Below, one piece after another: positions 32,507 through 40,576 of a stretch of 64,000 bases of DNA. Origin of the DNA: UBA11524 sp963590165. GTDB taxonomy: Bacteria > Bacillota > Clostridia > Christensenellales > Aristaeellaceae. Each line of letters starts with the position of its first letter. Within the stretch, counting starts at the first letter, position 1. Under the pieces are notes generated by a model. That model was not told the DNA's origin and ran no database searches. It saw only the letters and a list, made by a program, of their open reading frames with translations. A program made the translations under genes and the position numbers. The DNA lies in assembly GCA_963590165.1 (NCBI GenBank), contig CAVANO010000018.1, positions 1-64,000 of the forward strand, read 5' to 3'.

Positions 32507-33106
32507 TTACGGCACATCGACCGTATAGCGGACGGTGTTGAAGCGCTCCGCCTCGATAATCGCGGCAATCCGCTCAGCGCAGCGCTGTACATCATCGTTG
32601 ATGACATTGTAGCGGTAATGATCTTTGTGAGCAATTTCGGATTCGGCAATCGACTGGCGCAGCGCAATCTGTTCCTGCGTTTCCGTGCCGCGACCTTCCA
32701 GACGACGCCGAAGTTCCGCCATGCTCGGCGGAAGGACAAAGATGCTGACGCAGTCCTTCTCGCGGGCAAGCACCTGCTCCGCGCCCTGAACGTCAATGTC
32801 CAAGACGACGTTCTGTCCTTGCTCGAGGCGGCGCGTCACCTCACTGCGGAGCGTACCGTAATGGTGCGCAAAGACCGCCGCATGCTCGATGAATTCATCC
32901 CGCGCTACGCGCTGCTGAAAGTCCTCTTCGCTGATGAAGTAATATTCGCGCCCATCCTGCTCACCAGGACGCGGCGAACGTGTCGTTGCGCTGACCGAGA
33001 AGACAAGCGAATCATCATGCGCCATCAGTTCCTTGATGACGGTTCCCTTGCCCGTACCGGATGCGCCCGAAATGACCAGCAGCATGCCTCTTCTTGTTTC
33101 GCCCAT
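32507..33106 (-). CDS. gmk: Guanylate kinase
   Basis: A 199-residue enzyme that phosphorylates GMP to GDP. P-loop GASGTGKGT; GMP-binding SVSATTRSPRPGEQDGREYY; DIDVQGAEQVL; lid and arginine region RLEGRGTETQEQI. It starts at ATG 33106, with AAGGGG about 10 nt upstream; a shorter version from MLLVISG is possible. It is 18 bp after yicC in the same operon. Confidence 0.96.
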   Translation of the reverse strand: MGETRRGMLLVISGASGTGKGTVIKELMAHDDSLVFSVSATTRSPRPGEQDGREYYFISEEDFQQRVARDEFIEHAAVFAHHYGTLRSEVTRRLEQGQNVVLDIDVQGAEQVLAREKDCVSIFVLPPSMAELRRRLEGRGTETQEQIALRQSIAESEIAHKDHYRYNVINDDVQRCAERIAAIIEAERFNTVRYTVDVP

Positions 33107-33124
33107 GCACCATTCCCCTTTGGC

Positions 33125-33994
33125 TCACACGACATTTTGAATCTGTTCGCGCAATTTTTCGATTTCGCTCTTGAGGTCGACCACGCACTGTGCCATGGCG
33201 GCATCTGAGCACTTGCTGCCGATGGTGTTCGCCTCACGGTTCATTTCCTGAATCAGGAAATCCATCTTCTTGCCGACCTCGCCTGATGCTTCGAGATAGC
33301 TCCGCATCTGTACAATGTGGCTGTTCAGGCGCGAAAGTTCCTCATCTACAGCGCATTTGTCTGCCATGAGTGCAACTTCCTGCGCCAGCCTTGCCGGGTC
33401 TACCGGCTCAATCGGCAGCTTCGCGAGGCGCTCCGTCAGCCGCTGACGATAGTCATCGACAACCGCTGGCGCACGCTCGGCAATCTTCCCGCGCAAAGCA
33501 GCAGATGCATCGAGATGGACAAGCAGGTCATTTCGCATCCGTTCGCCTTCAAGCGTGCGCATCGTCACCAGCTGCGCCATCGCCTGCTCTGCGACGTTCT
33601 GTCCCTGCAACAGCAGCGCGTCCTCATCGAGCGCCGCTTCTGTCACAGTTGTCACGCCATCGAGCTGCATCAGGCTGGTGACCGTCATGTCATTCGCCAC
33701 GCCGGTTACCTGTTCAAGTTCCTTCGCGGCATTCATATATGCCTGCGCAAGCGCCGTATCGACCGTCACCATGCCGCCTGCGCCGTTCATCTGCTGCAGC
33801 GTCATCGACACATCAACGTGACCGCGCTTGAGCGGTGCAAGGGTCTTACGGAGCATGTCCTCCATGAAGCTCATGCCGCGCGGCAGCCGAAAGGACAAAT
33901 CCAGAAAGCGGTGATTCACGCTGCGCAGCTCGATGCACAGTTCCCACTCGCCCTGCTGCACAGTCGCCTTGCCATAGCCGGTCATGCTCTGCAT
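33125..33994 (-). CDS. yicC: YicC/YloC family endoribonuclease
   Basis: A 289-residue protein with the YicC N-terminal motif MQSMTGYGKA and RSVNHRFLDLSFRLPR, and the DUF1732 C-terminus (EVGKKMDFLIQEMNREANTI, SEIEKLREQIQNV). E. coli YicC and B. subtilis YloC are reported endoribonucleases. The start is ATG 33994, with AAGGGGG upstream; an upstream in-frame extension does not match the family. First gene of yicC-gmk-rpoZ-coaBC. Confidence 0.92.
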   Translation of the reverse strand: MQSMTGYGKATVQQGEWELCIELRSVNHRFLDLSFRLPRGMSFMEDMLRKTLAPLKRGHVDVSMTLQQMNGAGGMVTVDTALAQAYMNAAKELEQVTGVANDMTVTSLMQLDGVTTVTEAALDEDALLLQGQNVAEQAMAQLVTMRTLEGERMRNDLLVHLDASAALRGKIAERAPAVVDDYRQRLTERLAKLPIEPVDPARLAQEVALMADKCAVDEELSRLNSHIVQMRSYLEASGEVGKKMDFLIQEMNREANTIGSKCSDAAMAQCVVDLKSEIEKLREQIQNVV

Positions 33995-34024
33995 GGCAGA
34001 CACCCCCTTCTCTTCAGACTCTGT

Positions 34025-34053
34025 ATTATACCATGAACAGACGGACTTTGCAA
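34025..34053 (-). promoter_or_regulatory. Promoter of the yicC-gmk-rpoZ-coaBC operon
   Basis: On the minus strand TTGCAA (34048-34053) and TATAAT (34025-34030) are 17 bp apart. Confidence 0.75.
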
Positions 34054-34075
34054 GCTTTTTTCGCCGCACAATTAA

Positions 34076-34103
34076 AAGCGGAACCTGCAGACAGGCTCCG
34101 CTT
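34076..34103 (-). terminator. Terminator of the isocitrate dehydrogenase gene
   Basis: On the minus strand AAGCGGAGCCTG pairs with CAGGTTCCGCTT, followed by TTTAATT. Confidence 0.75.
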
Positions 34104-34108
34104 GAAAA

Positions 34109-35317
34109 TCAACCGAGATGCGCAGCGATGGCTTCCAGGAACTGACGGCTGTTGACTGCCTTACACGGCGAGCCTTCCCACAGCATTGCCAGGTCTTTCG
34201 TCATCGTGCCTCCCTCAATGGTGTCGATTGTTGCCTTCTCCAGCTTGTCAGCGAATTGCATCAACTCCGGCAACTCATCCAGCTCACCGCGCTTGCGCAG
34301 GGCACCCGACCACGCGAAGATCGTCGCGACGGGGTTCGTCGAGGTCTCTTCGCCCTTCAGGTACTTGTAGTAATGCCGCGTGACGGTGCCGTGCGCTGCT
34401 TCGTATTCAAACTTGCCATCTGGCGACACAAGCACCGATGTCATCATCGCCAGCGAACCGAATGCCGTCGCAATCATGTCGGACATGACATCGCCGTCGT
34501 AATTCTTGCATGCCCAGATGAAGCCGCCGTGACTGCGCACCACGCGCGCCACCGCATCGTCAATCAGCGTATAGAAGTACGTAATGCCCGCCTGTTCAAA
34601 CTTCTCCTTGTACTGCGTATCGAAAATCTCCTGGAAGATGTCCTTGAAGCGATGGTCGTACGTCTTACTGATGGTATCCTTCGTCGAGAACCACAAATCC
34701 TGCTTAACGGACAGCGCGTACTGGAAGCAGGCATGCGCAAAGGACGTGATGGACGCATCGAGATTGTGGATGCCCTGCACGATGCCGGCACCCTTGAAGT
34801 TGAAAATCGTCTGGCGGATTTCCTGACCGTCCTCTCCGGTGAAGACAAGTTCTGCCTTGCCTGCGCCAGGCACGCGGATTTCGGTGTTGCGGTACACATC
34901 GCCGTACGCATGACGCGCAATGGTAATCGGCTGCTGCCACGTCCGCACCGTCGGATGGACGCCGCTGACGAGTATCGGTGCGCGGAAGACCGTGCCGTCC
35001 AGCATCGCGCGGATGGTGCCGTTGGGCGACTTCCACATCTCATGCAAGTTATATTCCGTCATGCGCTGCGCATTCGGGGTAATGGTCGCGCACTTCACCG
35101 CCACGCCGTACTTCTTTGTGGCGTTTGCGCTGTCTACCGTCACCTGATCGCGCGTTTCGTCACGGTGACGCAGACCAAGGTCATAATATTCCGTCTTCAG
35201 GTCGACATACGGCTGAATCAACAGCTCTTTGATATCCGCCCAGAGGATGCGGGTCATTTCATCGCCGTCCATCTCCACCAGCGGTGTTTTCATCTGAATT
35301 TTATCCACGTTGATCAT
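34109..35317 (-). CDS. icd: NADP-dependent isocitrate dehydrogenase
   Basis: A 402-residue enzyme of the homodimeric, eukaryote-like NADP-IDH subfamily: MKTPLVEMDGDEMTRILW, KSPNGTIRAMLDGTVFRAPI, NYDGDVMSDMIATAFGSLA and AAHGTVTRHYYKY. It oxidises isocitrate to 2-oxoglutarate, supplying NADPH and glutamate carbon. The start is uncertain: ATG 35317, or in-frame GTG 35308 giving VDKIQMKTP, which fits the family better; one AGGAAAGG site could serve either. It is a single-gene transcript with its own promoter and terminator. Confidence 0.93.
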   Translation of the reverse strand: MINVDKIQMKTPLVEMDGDEMTRILWADIKELLIQPYVDLKTEYYDLGLRHRDETRDQVTVDSANATKKYGVAVKCATITPNAQRMTEYNLHEMWKSPNGTIRAMLDGTVFRAPILVSGVHPTVRTWQQPITIARHAYGDVYRNTEIRVPGAGKAELVFTGEDGQEIRQTIFNFKGAGIVQGIHNLDASITSFAHACFQYALSVKQDLWFSTKDTISKTYDHRFKDIFQEIFDTQYKEKFEQAGITYFYTLIDDAVARVVRSHGGFIWACKNYDGDVMSDMIATAFGSLAMMTSVLVSPDGKFEYEAAHGTVTRHYYKYLKGEETSTNPVATIFAWSGALRKRGELDELPELMQFADKLEKATIDTIEGGTMTKDLAMLWEGSPCKAVNSRQFLEAIAAHLG

Positions 35318-35361
35318 TACCTTTCCTGTTGCTTTGCGATGCACCCTTGCATCATGTTTCC

Positions 35362-35390
35362 ATTTTACGACACGCGCCGATTTTCCGCAA
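35362..35390 (-). promoter_or_regulatory. Promoter of icd
   Basis: On the minus strand TTGCGG (35385-35390) and TAAAAT (35362-35367) are 17 bp apart. Confidence 0.6.
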
Positions 35391-35430
35391 GGGTTAAACA
35401 TGAAAAGAACATCGAAAAAAAAATGAGATA

Positions 35431-35475
35431 CCTTGACAAGCGAAGTATAACATGATATCATACTACTTGTCAAGG
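35431..35475 (+). promoter_or_regulatory. padR promoter embedded in a large operator dyad
   Basis: TTGACA (35433-35438) and TATCAT (35456-35461) are 17 bp apart. The region is flanked by perfect 10-bp inverted arms, CCTTGACAAG (35431-35440) and CTTGTCAAGG (35466-35475). Inner arms AGTAT (35444-35448) and ATACT (35460-35464) add to the dyad. PadR regulators bind long dyads over their own promoters, so this is the likely autoregulatory operator. Confidence 0.75.
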
Positions 35476-35516
35476 TGATGTATCAAGACAGGCTATACTC
35501 ACAGGAGGTGAACCGT

Positions 35517-35843
35517 ATGGCATTATCCGATGACGTGCTTAGAGGCTATACCGACACGATTATTCTCCGTAGACTATCCGACGGCGACAGCTACGGCTAC
35601 CAGATCAACAAAACGATCTCCGCGCTTAGCAATGGCACCGTCCAGATGAAAGAGGCAACACTTTACACAGCATTCCGCCGGTTGGAAGCTGCCGGGCTGA
35701 TCCGTTCCTACTGGGGCGATGAGGCATCCGGCGCGCGCCGCCGCTATTATTCCATTACCAGTGCCGGTCTTGAACGGCTTTGCGCTGATTTGGACAATTG
35801 GAAAGATACCAAGTGTCAGCTTGATCAGCTTTTGGAGGGATGA
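35517..35843 (+). CDS. PadR-family transcriptional regulator
   Basis: A 108-residue winged-helix regulator: LRGYTDTIILRRLSDGDSYG, MKEATLYTAFRRLEAAGLIR and GARRRYYSITSAGLERL are typical of the short PadR-s2 type, with a C-terminal dimerisation helix. The start is ATG 35517 (MALSDDVLRGY), with AGGAGG 9 nt upstream. It precedes a 50-residue protein and a DUF4097 protein in one operon behind a large dyad. PadR-DUF4097 pairs are common in Firmicutes and are often tied to envelope stress. Confidence 0.92.
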   Translation: MALSDDVLRGYTDTIILRRLSDGDSYGYQINKTISALSNGTVQMKEATLYTAFRRLEAAGLIRSYWGDEASGARRRYYSITSAGLERLCADLDNWKDTKCQLDQLLEG

Positions 35844-35845
35844 AC

Positions 35846-35998
35846 ATGAAGCTTATTCCTTATCATCATGAACCCATTTTCACTGATTGCACTTTTTCTG
35901 ATCGTTTCATCAACGACCTGTTCACGTGGGCTGAAATCAGCCGCCAGCAGATCCACGACGTCTACGAAGAGAAGGAGGATTGCTGCCATGAGAAATGA
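35846..35998 (+). CDS. 50-residue small protein between padR and the DUF4097 gene
   Basis: An open frame of 50 codons, MKLIPYHHEPIFTDCTFSDR followed by FINDLFTWAEISRQQIHDVY and an acidic, Cys-containing tail EEKEDCCHEK. GGAGGG (35834-35839) sits 6 nt before the ATG, inside the end of padR. Its 3' end overlaps the start of the DUF4097 gene by 11 bp, so the three genes are tightly packed. No signal peptide or membrane helix is visible. I do not recognise a family; without this frame the 144-bp gap would be non-coding, so I favour a real gene. Confidence 0.6.
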   Translation: MKLIPYHHEPIFTDCTFSDRFINDLFTWAEISRQQIHDVYEEKEDCCHEK

Positions 35999-37259
35999 AA
36001 CCGTTGAACGCATTGTCAACCTGCTCTTCCAGAATACAGAAATGACTGATGAAGTCAAGGCACTCTACGACGAGACAATGAGCAACTGTCAGGAGCGCTA
36101 TCAGGACATGATTTCCCACGGTGTGAGCGAAGACGATGCCATCTCTGCTGTTGTCGAGAGTCTCAAGGGCATGGAGGAAATCATCGAACAGTACCCGAAA
36201 AAAGCTGCTGCACAGATTTCCAACGAATCGAAAACCGAAACGGCTGATAAAGTCGAATCGGTCAACACCGATGTTCAAACCGAATACACCTTCCATTCTG
36301 ACCTGATGAAGCGCATCGACATGACGCTCGTCTGCGAAGATATCCACGTGGATGAATCGCCGGACGATGACGTGCATGTCATCCTCGCCAATGAGGATGC
36401 AGCACACGCTGTCACATGCTGCATCGAGAACGGCGTACTGATTGTTCGCCGCAACGAGGACGCGCCGAAGCAGGAGCGCACGAGCTATCACACGAGCGAC
36501 TCTTTCGGCGCGGCGAAGATGTATTCTTTTTCCAACGATGACAAGACAGGTAAACAAATTCAGGAATGTCTGGGCAACTTGTCTCAGGATTTGAGCGAGC
36601 ATTCGCATGATGGCTTTGCTTCGACCGTCTCGCGCTTCGGACAGGATCTTGGCAAGCTGTTCTCCGCCATCAAGCCCATCATCAGCGTGTCAGTGGGTCT
36701 CGGTGACGTTTCGCTCCGCATTCCGCACAGCTACTCGAAACCGCTCACCATCCTAACAACATCCGGCGACATCAAGGTGCGGAAGGTTGTTCTCAACGAG
36801 CTGCGCTTGACCAGCGCATCCGGTGAACTGGACGTTGCGCTTGATCACCCCGCAAACCTCATCAGCCTGACGACTGCCAGCGGCGATATCACACTCAAAG
36901 CCAATGCACAGGAGCTAAAACTCCGCAGCACCAGCGGCGACTTTGATGTGCGCGGCGACTTCCACACGCTGAAGGCTGTCACCACCAGCGGTGACATCGA
37001 GCTGAATGGCACCGTCCAAGACTGCAGCTTCGTCAGCGTCAGTGGTGATTTGGACGCGAAGTTCGGTCACGGTTTGACTGCTGTCAATTGCCGCACAACC
37101 TCTGGCGATATCGACATCGTACTGCCCGATGATGCGGACGCGCAGATTGCCACACGCTCCGTCAGCGGCGATGTCAGCGTGAATAACCGGAAGACCACTG
37201 GGACAGCCCCTGTAACCGGCAGCATTACCACCGTGAACGGCGATATCGATATCCACTAA
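35988..37259 (+). CDS. DUF4097 family beta-strand repeat protein
   Basis: A 423-residue protein. The N-terminal about 75 residues are helical (RNETVERIVNLLFQNTEMTD, DDAISAVVESLKGMEEIIEQ), resembling DUF1700-type helical domains. The C-terminal 200 residues consist of repeats of TTSGDI/SASGEL/TSGDF spaced about 20 residues apart, a right-handed beta-helix-like DUF4097 array (so-called putative adhesin). There is no signal peptide or membrane helix, so it is predicted cytoplasmic or membrane-associated via a partner. AGGAGG lies before ATG 35988. Its function is unknown; operon context suggests it acts with PadR in an envelope or stress response. Confidence 0.85.
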   Translation: MRNETVERIVNLLFQNTEMTDEVKALYDETMSNCQERYQDMISHGVSEDDAISAVVESLKGMEEIIEQYPKKAAAQISNESKTETADKVESVNTDVQTEYTFHSDLMKRIDMTLVCEDIHVDESPDDDVHVILANEDAAHAVTCCIENGVLIVRRNEDAPKQERTSYHTSDSFGAAKMYSFSNDDKTGKQIQECLGNLSQDLSEHSHDGFASTVSRFGQDLGKLFSAIKPIISVSVGLGDVSLRIPHSYSKPLTILTTSGDIKVRKVVLNELRLTSASGELDVALDHPANLISLTTASGDITLKANAQELKLRSTSGDFDVRGDFHTLKAVTTSGDIELNGTVQDCSFVSVSGDLDAKFGHGLTAVNCRTTSGDIDIVLPDDADAQIATRSVSGDVSVNNRKTTGTAPVTGSITTVNGDIDIH

Positions 37260-37271
37260 CATACATAAAAG

Positions 37272-37312
37272 AAAGGATGCATCCGGCCAAGACAGCCGGA
37301 TACATCCTTTTT
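37272..37312. terminator. Bidirectional terminator between the DUF4097 gene and pckA
   Basis: AAAGGATGCATCCGGC (37272-37287) pairs with GCCGGATACATCCTTT (37295-37310), with T-runs on both strands. Confidence 0.9.
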
Positions 37313-37334
37313 ATATTGCCAAATTCGGATGGAA

Positions 37335-38939
37335 TTACGCCTTCGGGCCTGCTTCGACCAGCGCCTTGCCAGCATCGTTGCCGGTGTACTTGACGAAGTT
37401 CTTCTGGAAACGAGAAGCCAGATCCTTCGCCTTGTTCTCCCAGTCGGTGGGATCAGCGTAGGTGTCGCGGGGGTCAAGGATCTTGGAATCAACACCCGGC
37501 AGTTCCGTCGGAACCTCGAAGTTGAAATACGGGATCGTCTTCGTGGGTGCCTTCAGGATGTCGCCGCTCAGGATCGCATCGATAATGCCGCGCGTATCCT
37601 TGATGGTGATGCGCTTGCCGGTGCCGTTCCAGCCGGTGTTGACGAGATACGCCTTCGCGCCGTTCGCCTTCATCTTCTTCACGAGCTCTTCGCCATACTT
37701 GGTCGGATGCAGTTCGAGGAACGCCTGACCGAAGCAGGCAGAGAAGGTCGGGGTCGGCTCGGTGATGCCGCGCTCAGTACCAGCCAGCTTCGCGGTGAAG
37801 CCGGACAGGAAGTAGTACTGAGTCTGCTCAGGCGTCAGGATGGACACAGGCGGCAGCACGCCGAACGCGTCTGCGGACAGGAAGATAACATTCTTCGCAG
37901 CCGGTGCAGCGGAAACAGGGCGAACAATATTCTTGATATGGTTGATCGGGTAGGACACACGAGTGTTTTCGGTCACGGACTTGTCGGCAAAGTCAATCTT
38001 GCCGTCCTTGTCAAGCGTGACATTCTCCAGCAACGCATTGCGGACAATCGCGTTATAGATGTCAGGCTCGGACTCCTTGTCAAGGTTGATGACCTTCGCG
38101 TAGCAGCCGCCTTCGAAGTTGAAGACGCCGTTATCATCCCAGCCGTGCTCGTCGTCGCCGATCAGCAGACGCTTGGGGTCAGTGGACAGGGTCGTCTTGC
38201 CGGTGCCGGACAGACCGAAGAAGACAGCCGTGTTCTTGCCCTCGAGGTCGGTGTTGGCAGAGCAGTGCATGGAAGCAATGCCCTTGAGCGGCAGGTAGTA
38301 GTTCATCATGGAGAACATGCCCTTCTTCATCTCGCCGCCGTACCAGGTGTTCAGGATAACCTGCTCACGGCTGGTGATGTTGAAGGCCACGCAGGTCTCG
38401 GAGTTCAGACCGAGTTCCTTGTAGTTCTCCACCTTCGCCTTGGACGCATTGTAGACCACGAAATCCGGCTTGAAGTTCTTGAGCTCTTCCTCGGACGGCG
38501 CGATGAACATGTTCTTGACGAAATGAGCCTGCCAGGCAACCTCGACGATGAAGCGAACAGCCATGCGAGTGTCCTTATTCGCGCCGCAGAAGGCATCGAC
38601 GACAAACAGGCGCTTGTTGGACAGCTCCTTGATCGCCAGATCCTTTACAGCAGCCCAGGTAGACTCGGTCATCGGATGGTTATCGTTCTTGTACGCGTCA
38701 GACGTCCACCAAACAGTGTCCTTGGAGTTCTCGTCCATGACGATGTACTTGTCCTTGGGGCTGCGGCCGGTGTAAATGCCGGTCATGACATTCACGGCAC
38801 CCAGCTCAGAAACCTGACCCTTTTCATAGCCTTCCACACCGGGCTTGGTTTCTTCTTCAAACAGCAGATCATAAGAGGGATTATAGACAATTTCCGTCGT
38901 TCCGGTAATACCGTACTTGCTCAGATTCAGCTGATCCAT
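37335..38939 (-). CDS. pckA: ATP-dependent phosphoenolpyruvate carboxykinase
   Basis: A 534-residue ATP-type PEPCK. Motifs: YTGRSPKDKYIV, the kinase-1a P-loop GLSGTGKTTLS, the metal-binding GDDEHGW and NFEGGCYAK. It interconverts oxaloacetate + ATP with PEP + CO2 + ADP. In anaerobic fermenters it often runs in the carboxylating direction to make ATP. The adjacent carboxyltransferase/sodium-pump operon could consume the oxaloacetate formed. It has its own promoter 75 bp upstream. GC-rich codon use, like its neighbours. Confidence 0.96.
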   Translation of the reverse strand: MDQLNLSKYGITGTTEIVYNPSYDLLFEEETKPGVEGYEKGQVSELGAVNVMTGIYTGRSPKDKYIVMDENSKDTVWWTSDAYKNDNHPMTESTWAAVKDLAIKELSNKRLFVVDAFCGANKDTRMAVRFIVEVAWQAHFVKNMFIAPSEEELKNFKPDFVVYNASKAKVENYKELGLNSETCVAFNITSREQVILNTWYGGEMKKGMFSMMNYYLPLKGIASMHCSANTDLEGKNTAVFFGLSGTGKTTLSTDPKRLLIGDDEHGWDDNGVFNFEGGCYAKVINLDKESEPDIYNAIVRNALLENVTLDKDGKIDFADKSVTENTRVSYPINHIKNIVRPVSAAPAAKNVIFLSADAFGVLPPVSILTPEQTQYYFLSGFTAKLAGTERGITEPTPTFSACFGQAFLELHPTKYGEELVKKMKANGAKAYLVNTGWNGTGKRITIKDTRGIIDAILSGDILKAPTKTIPYFNFEVPTELPGVDSKILDPRDTYADPTDWENKAKDLASRFQKNFVKYTGNDAGKALVEAGPKA

Positions 38940-39013
38940 TGGAGCTTACCTCTTCTTTCTTGGAATTTCGCGGATCCGGCTCAATATCGCAAAGCCCAAA
39001 ACTCCGCATTTAT

Positions 39014-39042
39014 ATCATACACGATATGTTCGCCGATGTCAA
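39014..39042 (-). promoter_or_regulatory. Promoter of pckA
   Basis: On the minus strand TTGACA (39037-39042) and TATGAT (39014-39019) are 17 bp apart. Confidence 0.75.
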
Positions 39043-39061
39043 GATAGAAATGACTAATTAT

Positions 39062-39107
39062 TTCAGCAAGTCAGGAAGCAGCCTGTTCGCCGTTCCTGAC
39101 TGCTGAA
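39062..39107 (-). terminator. Hairpin after the oadA-like gene
   Basis: On the minus strand TTCAGCAGTCAGGAA pairs with TTCCTGACTTGCTGAA (one bulge). The following U-tract is poor (ATAATTAG), so termination may be partial, allowing read-through into pckA. Confidence 0.6.
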
Positions 39108-39114
39108 TGGATGC

Positions 39115-40515
39115 TCAGACAGGCATCGTCTTGTCGTTCTGATCGAGCATGGTGGAATCCACCTTGAGCTGCTTTGCCGCGCGGTACTCGAAGAACTTCG
39201 GGGCAACTTTCGGGAACATGGCATAGGACAGCACGTCTTCCTCGCACTGATACCATTCGCGCATTTCCTCGCGCAGTTTATCAAGTTCCGGCGGAATGCT
39301 GTCAGCGAAGCGGGTCGTGATGACCTTTTCGTTGCCGATGCACTTCTTGCGGACTTCCTCGTTGACCTTGCCCGGCAGACGACCGTAGTGACCGGCGAGC
39401 AGATCCTTGGATTCCTTCGGCACCATCTTGTAGCGTTCGCCGCCCAGCACGTTCATGACAGCCTGGGTACCGACAATCTGAGAGGTCGGGGTAACCAGCG
39501 GCGGATAACCAAAGTCCTCGCGGACGCGCGGCACTTCAGCCAGCACATCATAGTACTTGTCCATCTGGTTCGCCTGCTTGAGCTGGCCGATCAGGTTGGA
39601 CAGCATGCCGCCCGGCACCTGGTACTGCAGTGTCTTGACATCAACACCAAGCACGCGGGACGGATCACGCCAGCCATCAGCGGTCAGGCGGTTTGCTACG
39701 CCGCGGAAGTGCTCTGCCAGCTTCGCCAGCAGGTCGAGATCAAAGCCGGTGTCATACTCCGTGCCCTTGAGCGTTGCGACGAGGGACTCGGTCGCAGGCT
39801 GGGACGTGCCGGAGCCAAGCGGAGACAGGCAGGTATCGACGACATCGACGCCAGCCTCGATGGCCTTGAGCAGCACCATATCGCCCGTGCCGGTGGTGTT
39901 GTGGGTGTGCAGCACGATCGGCAGATCCGTTTCCTTCTTCAGGCGCTTGACGAGGCTGTATGCCTTGTAGGGCAGCAGCAGGTTCGCCATGTCCTTGATG
40001 CAGATGACATCGGCACCCATCTTCTGGATGTCCACAGCGAGCTTGACGAAGTAGTCCTCGTTATGCACAGGGGATTCGGTGTAGGACATGGCGATTTCCG
40101 CCGTGCCGCCGTACTTCTTGGTTGCCTTGACTGCCGTCTGCATGTTGCGCAGATCGTTCAGCGCGTCGAAGCAGCGGATGATATCGATGCCGTTTTCGAT
40201 TGCCTTCTTGACGAAGAAGTCAACGACATCATCGGAATACGGACGATAGCCCAGCAGGTTCTGACCGCGCAGGAGCATCTGCAGCTTCGTGTTCGGCAGT
40301 GCCTTGCGCAGCTGACGCAGACGATCCCACGGATCCTCGTTCAGGAAGCGCAGGCACGCATCATACGTTGCGCCGCCCCAGCACTCCAGGGAATAATAGC
40401 CGACCTTGTCGAGCATCTCGCACGCGGGCAGCATTTCATCGGTACGCATCCGCGTGGCGGCCTGAGACTGGTGGCCGTCGCGCAGGATGGTATCCGTTAT
40501 TTGAACCTTAGCCAT
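39115..40515 (-). CDS. Oxaloacetate/pyruvate carboxyltransferase subunit (OadA/5S/PycB-type, no biotin domain)
   Basis: A 466-residue carboxyltransferase of the pyruvate carboxylase B/oxaloacetate decarboxylase alpha/transcarboxylase 5S family. DTILRDGHQSQAATRMRTDE, the probably carbamylated Lys in CIKDMANLLLP, and the metal-binding His pair in LHTHNTTGTGDM mark the (beta/alpha)8 barrel. Oxaloacetate decarboxylase alpha subunits are usually about 590 residues with a C-terminal biotin domain. This one lacks it and should use the separate carrier protein two genes upstream. It moves CO2 between oxaloacetate and carboxybiotin. Last gene of the sodium-pump operon. Confidence 0.93.
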   Translation of the reverse strand: MAKVQITDTILRDGHQSQAATRMRTDEMLPACEMLDKVGYYSLECWGGATYDACLRFLNEDPWDRLRQLRKALPNTKLQMLLRGQNLLGYRPYSDDVVDFFVKKAIENGIDIIRCFDALNDLRNMQTAVKATKKYGGTAEIAMSYTESPVHNEDYFVKLAVDIQKMGADVICIKDMANLLLPYKAYSLVKRLKKETDLPIVLHTHNTTGTGDMVLLKAIEAGVDVVDTCLSPLGSGTSQPATESLVATLKGTEYDTGFDLDLLAKLAEHFRGVANRLTADGWRDPSRVLGVDVKTLQYQVPGGMLSNLIGQLKQANQMDKYYDVLAEVPRVREDFGYPPLVTPTSQIVGTQAVMNVLGGERYKMVPKESKDLLAGHYGRLPGKVNEEVRKKCIGNEKVITTRFADSIPPELDKLREEMREWYQCEEDVLSYAMFPKVAPKFFEYRAAKQLKVDSTMLDQNDKTMPV

Positions 40516-40576
40516 AGGACGAATTTTCCTCCTTACAGTTGTTCCGATTTACACCGGAGGGATTGACTGCTTACGA

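Noticed and set aside
34109..35473. Longer isocitrate dehydrogenase starting at 35473
   Set aside because: It would run across the icd promoter and the PadR operator and has no family match before residue 50.
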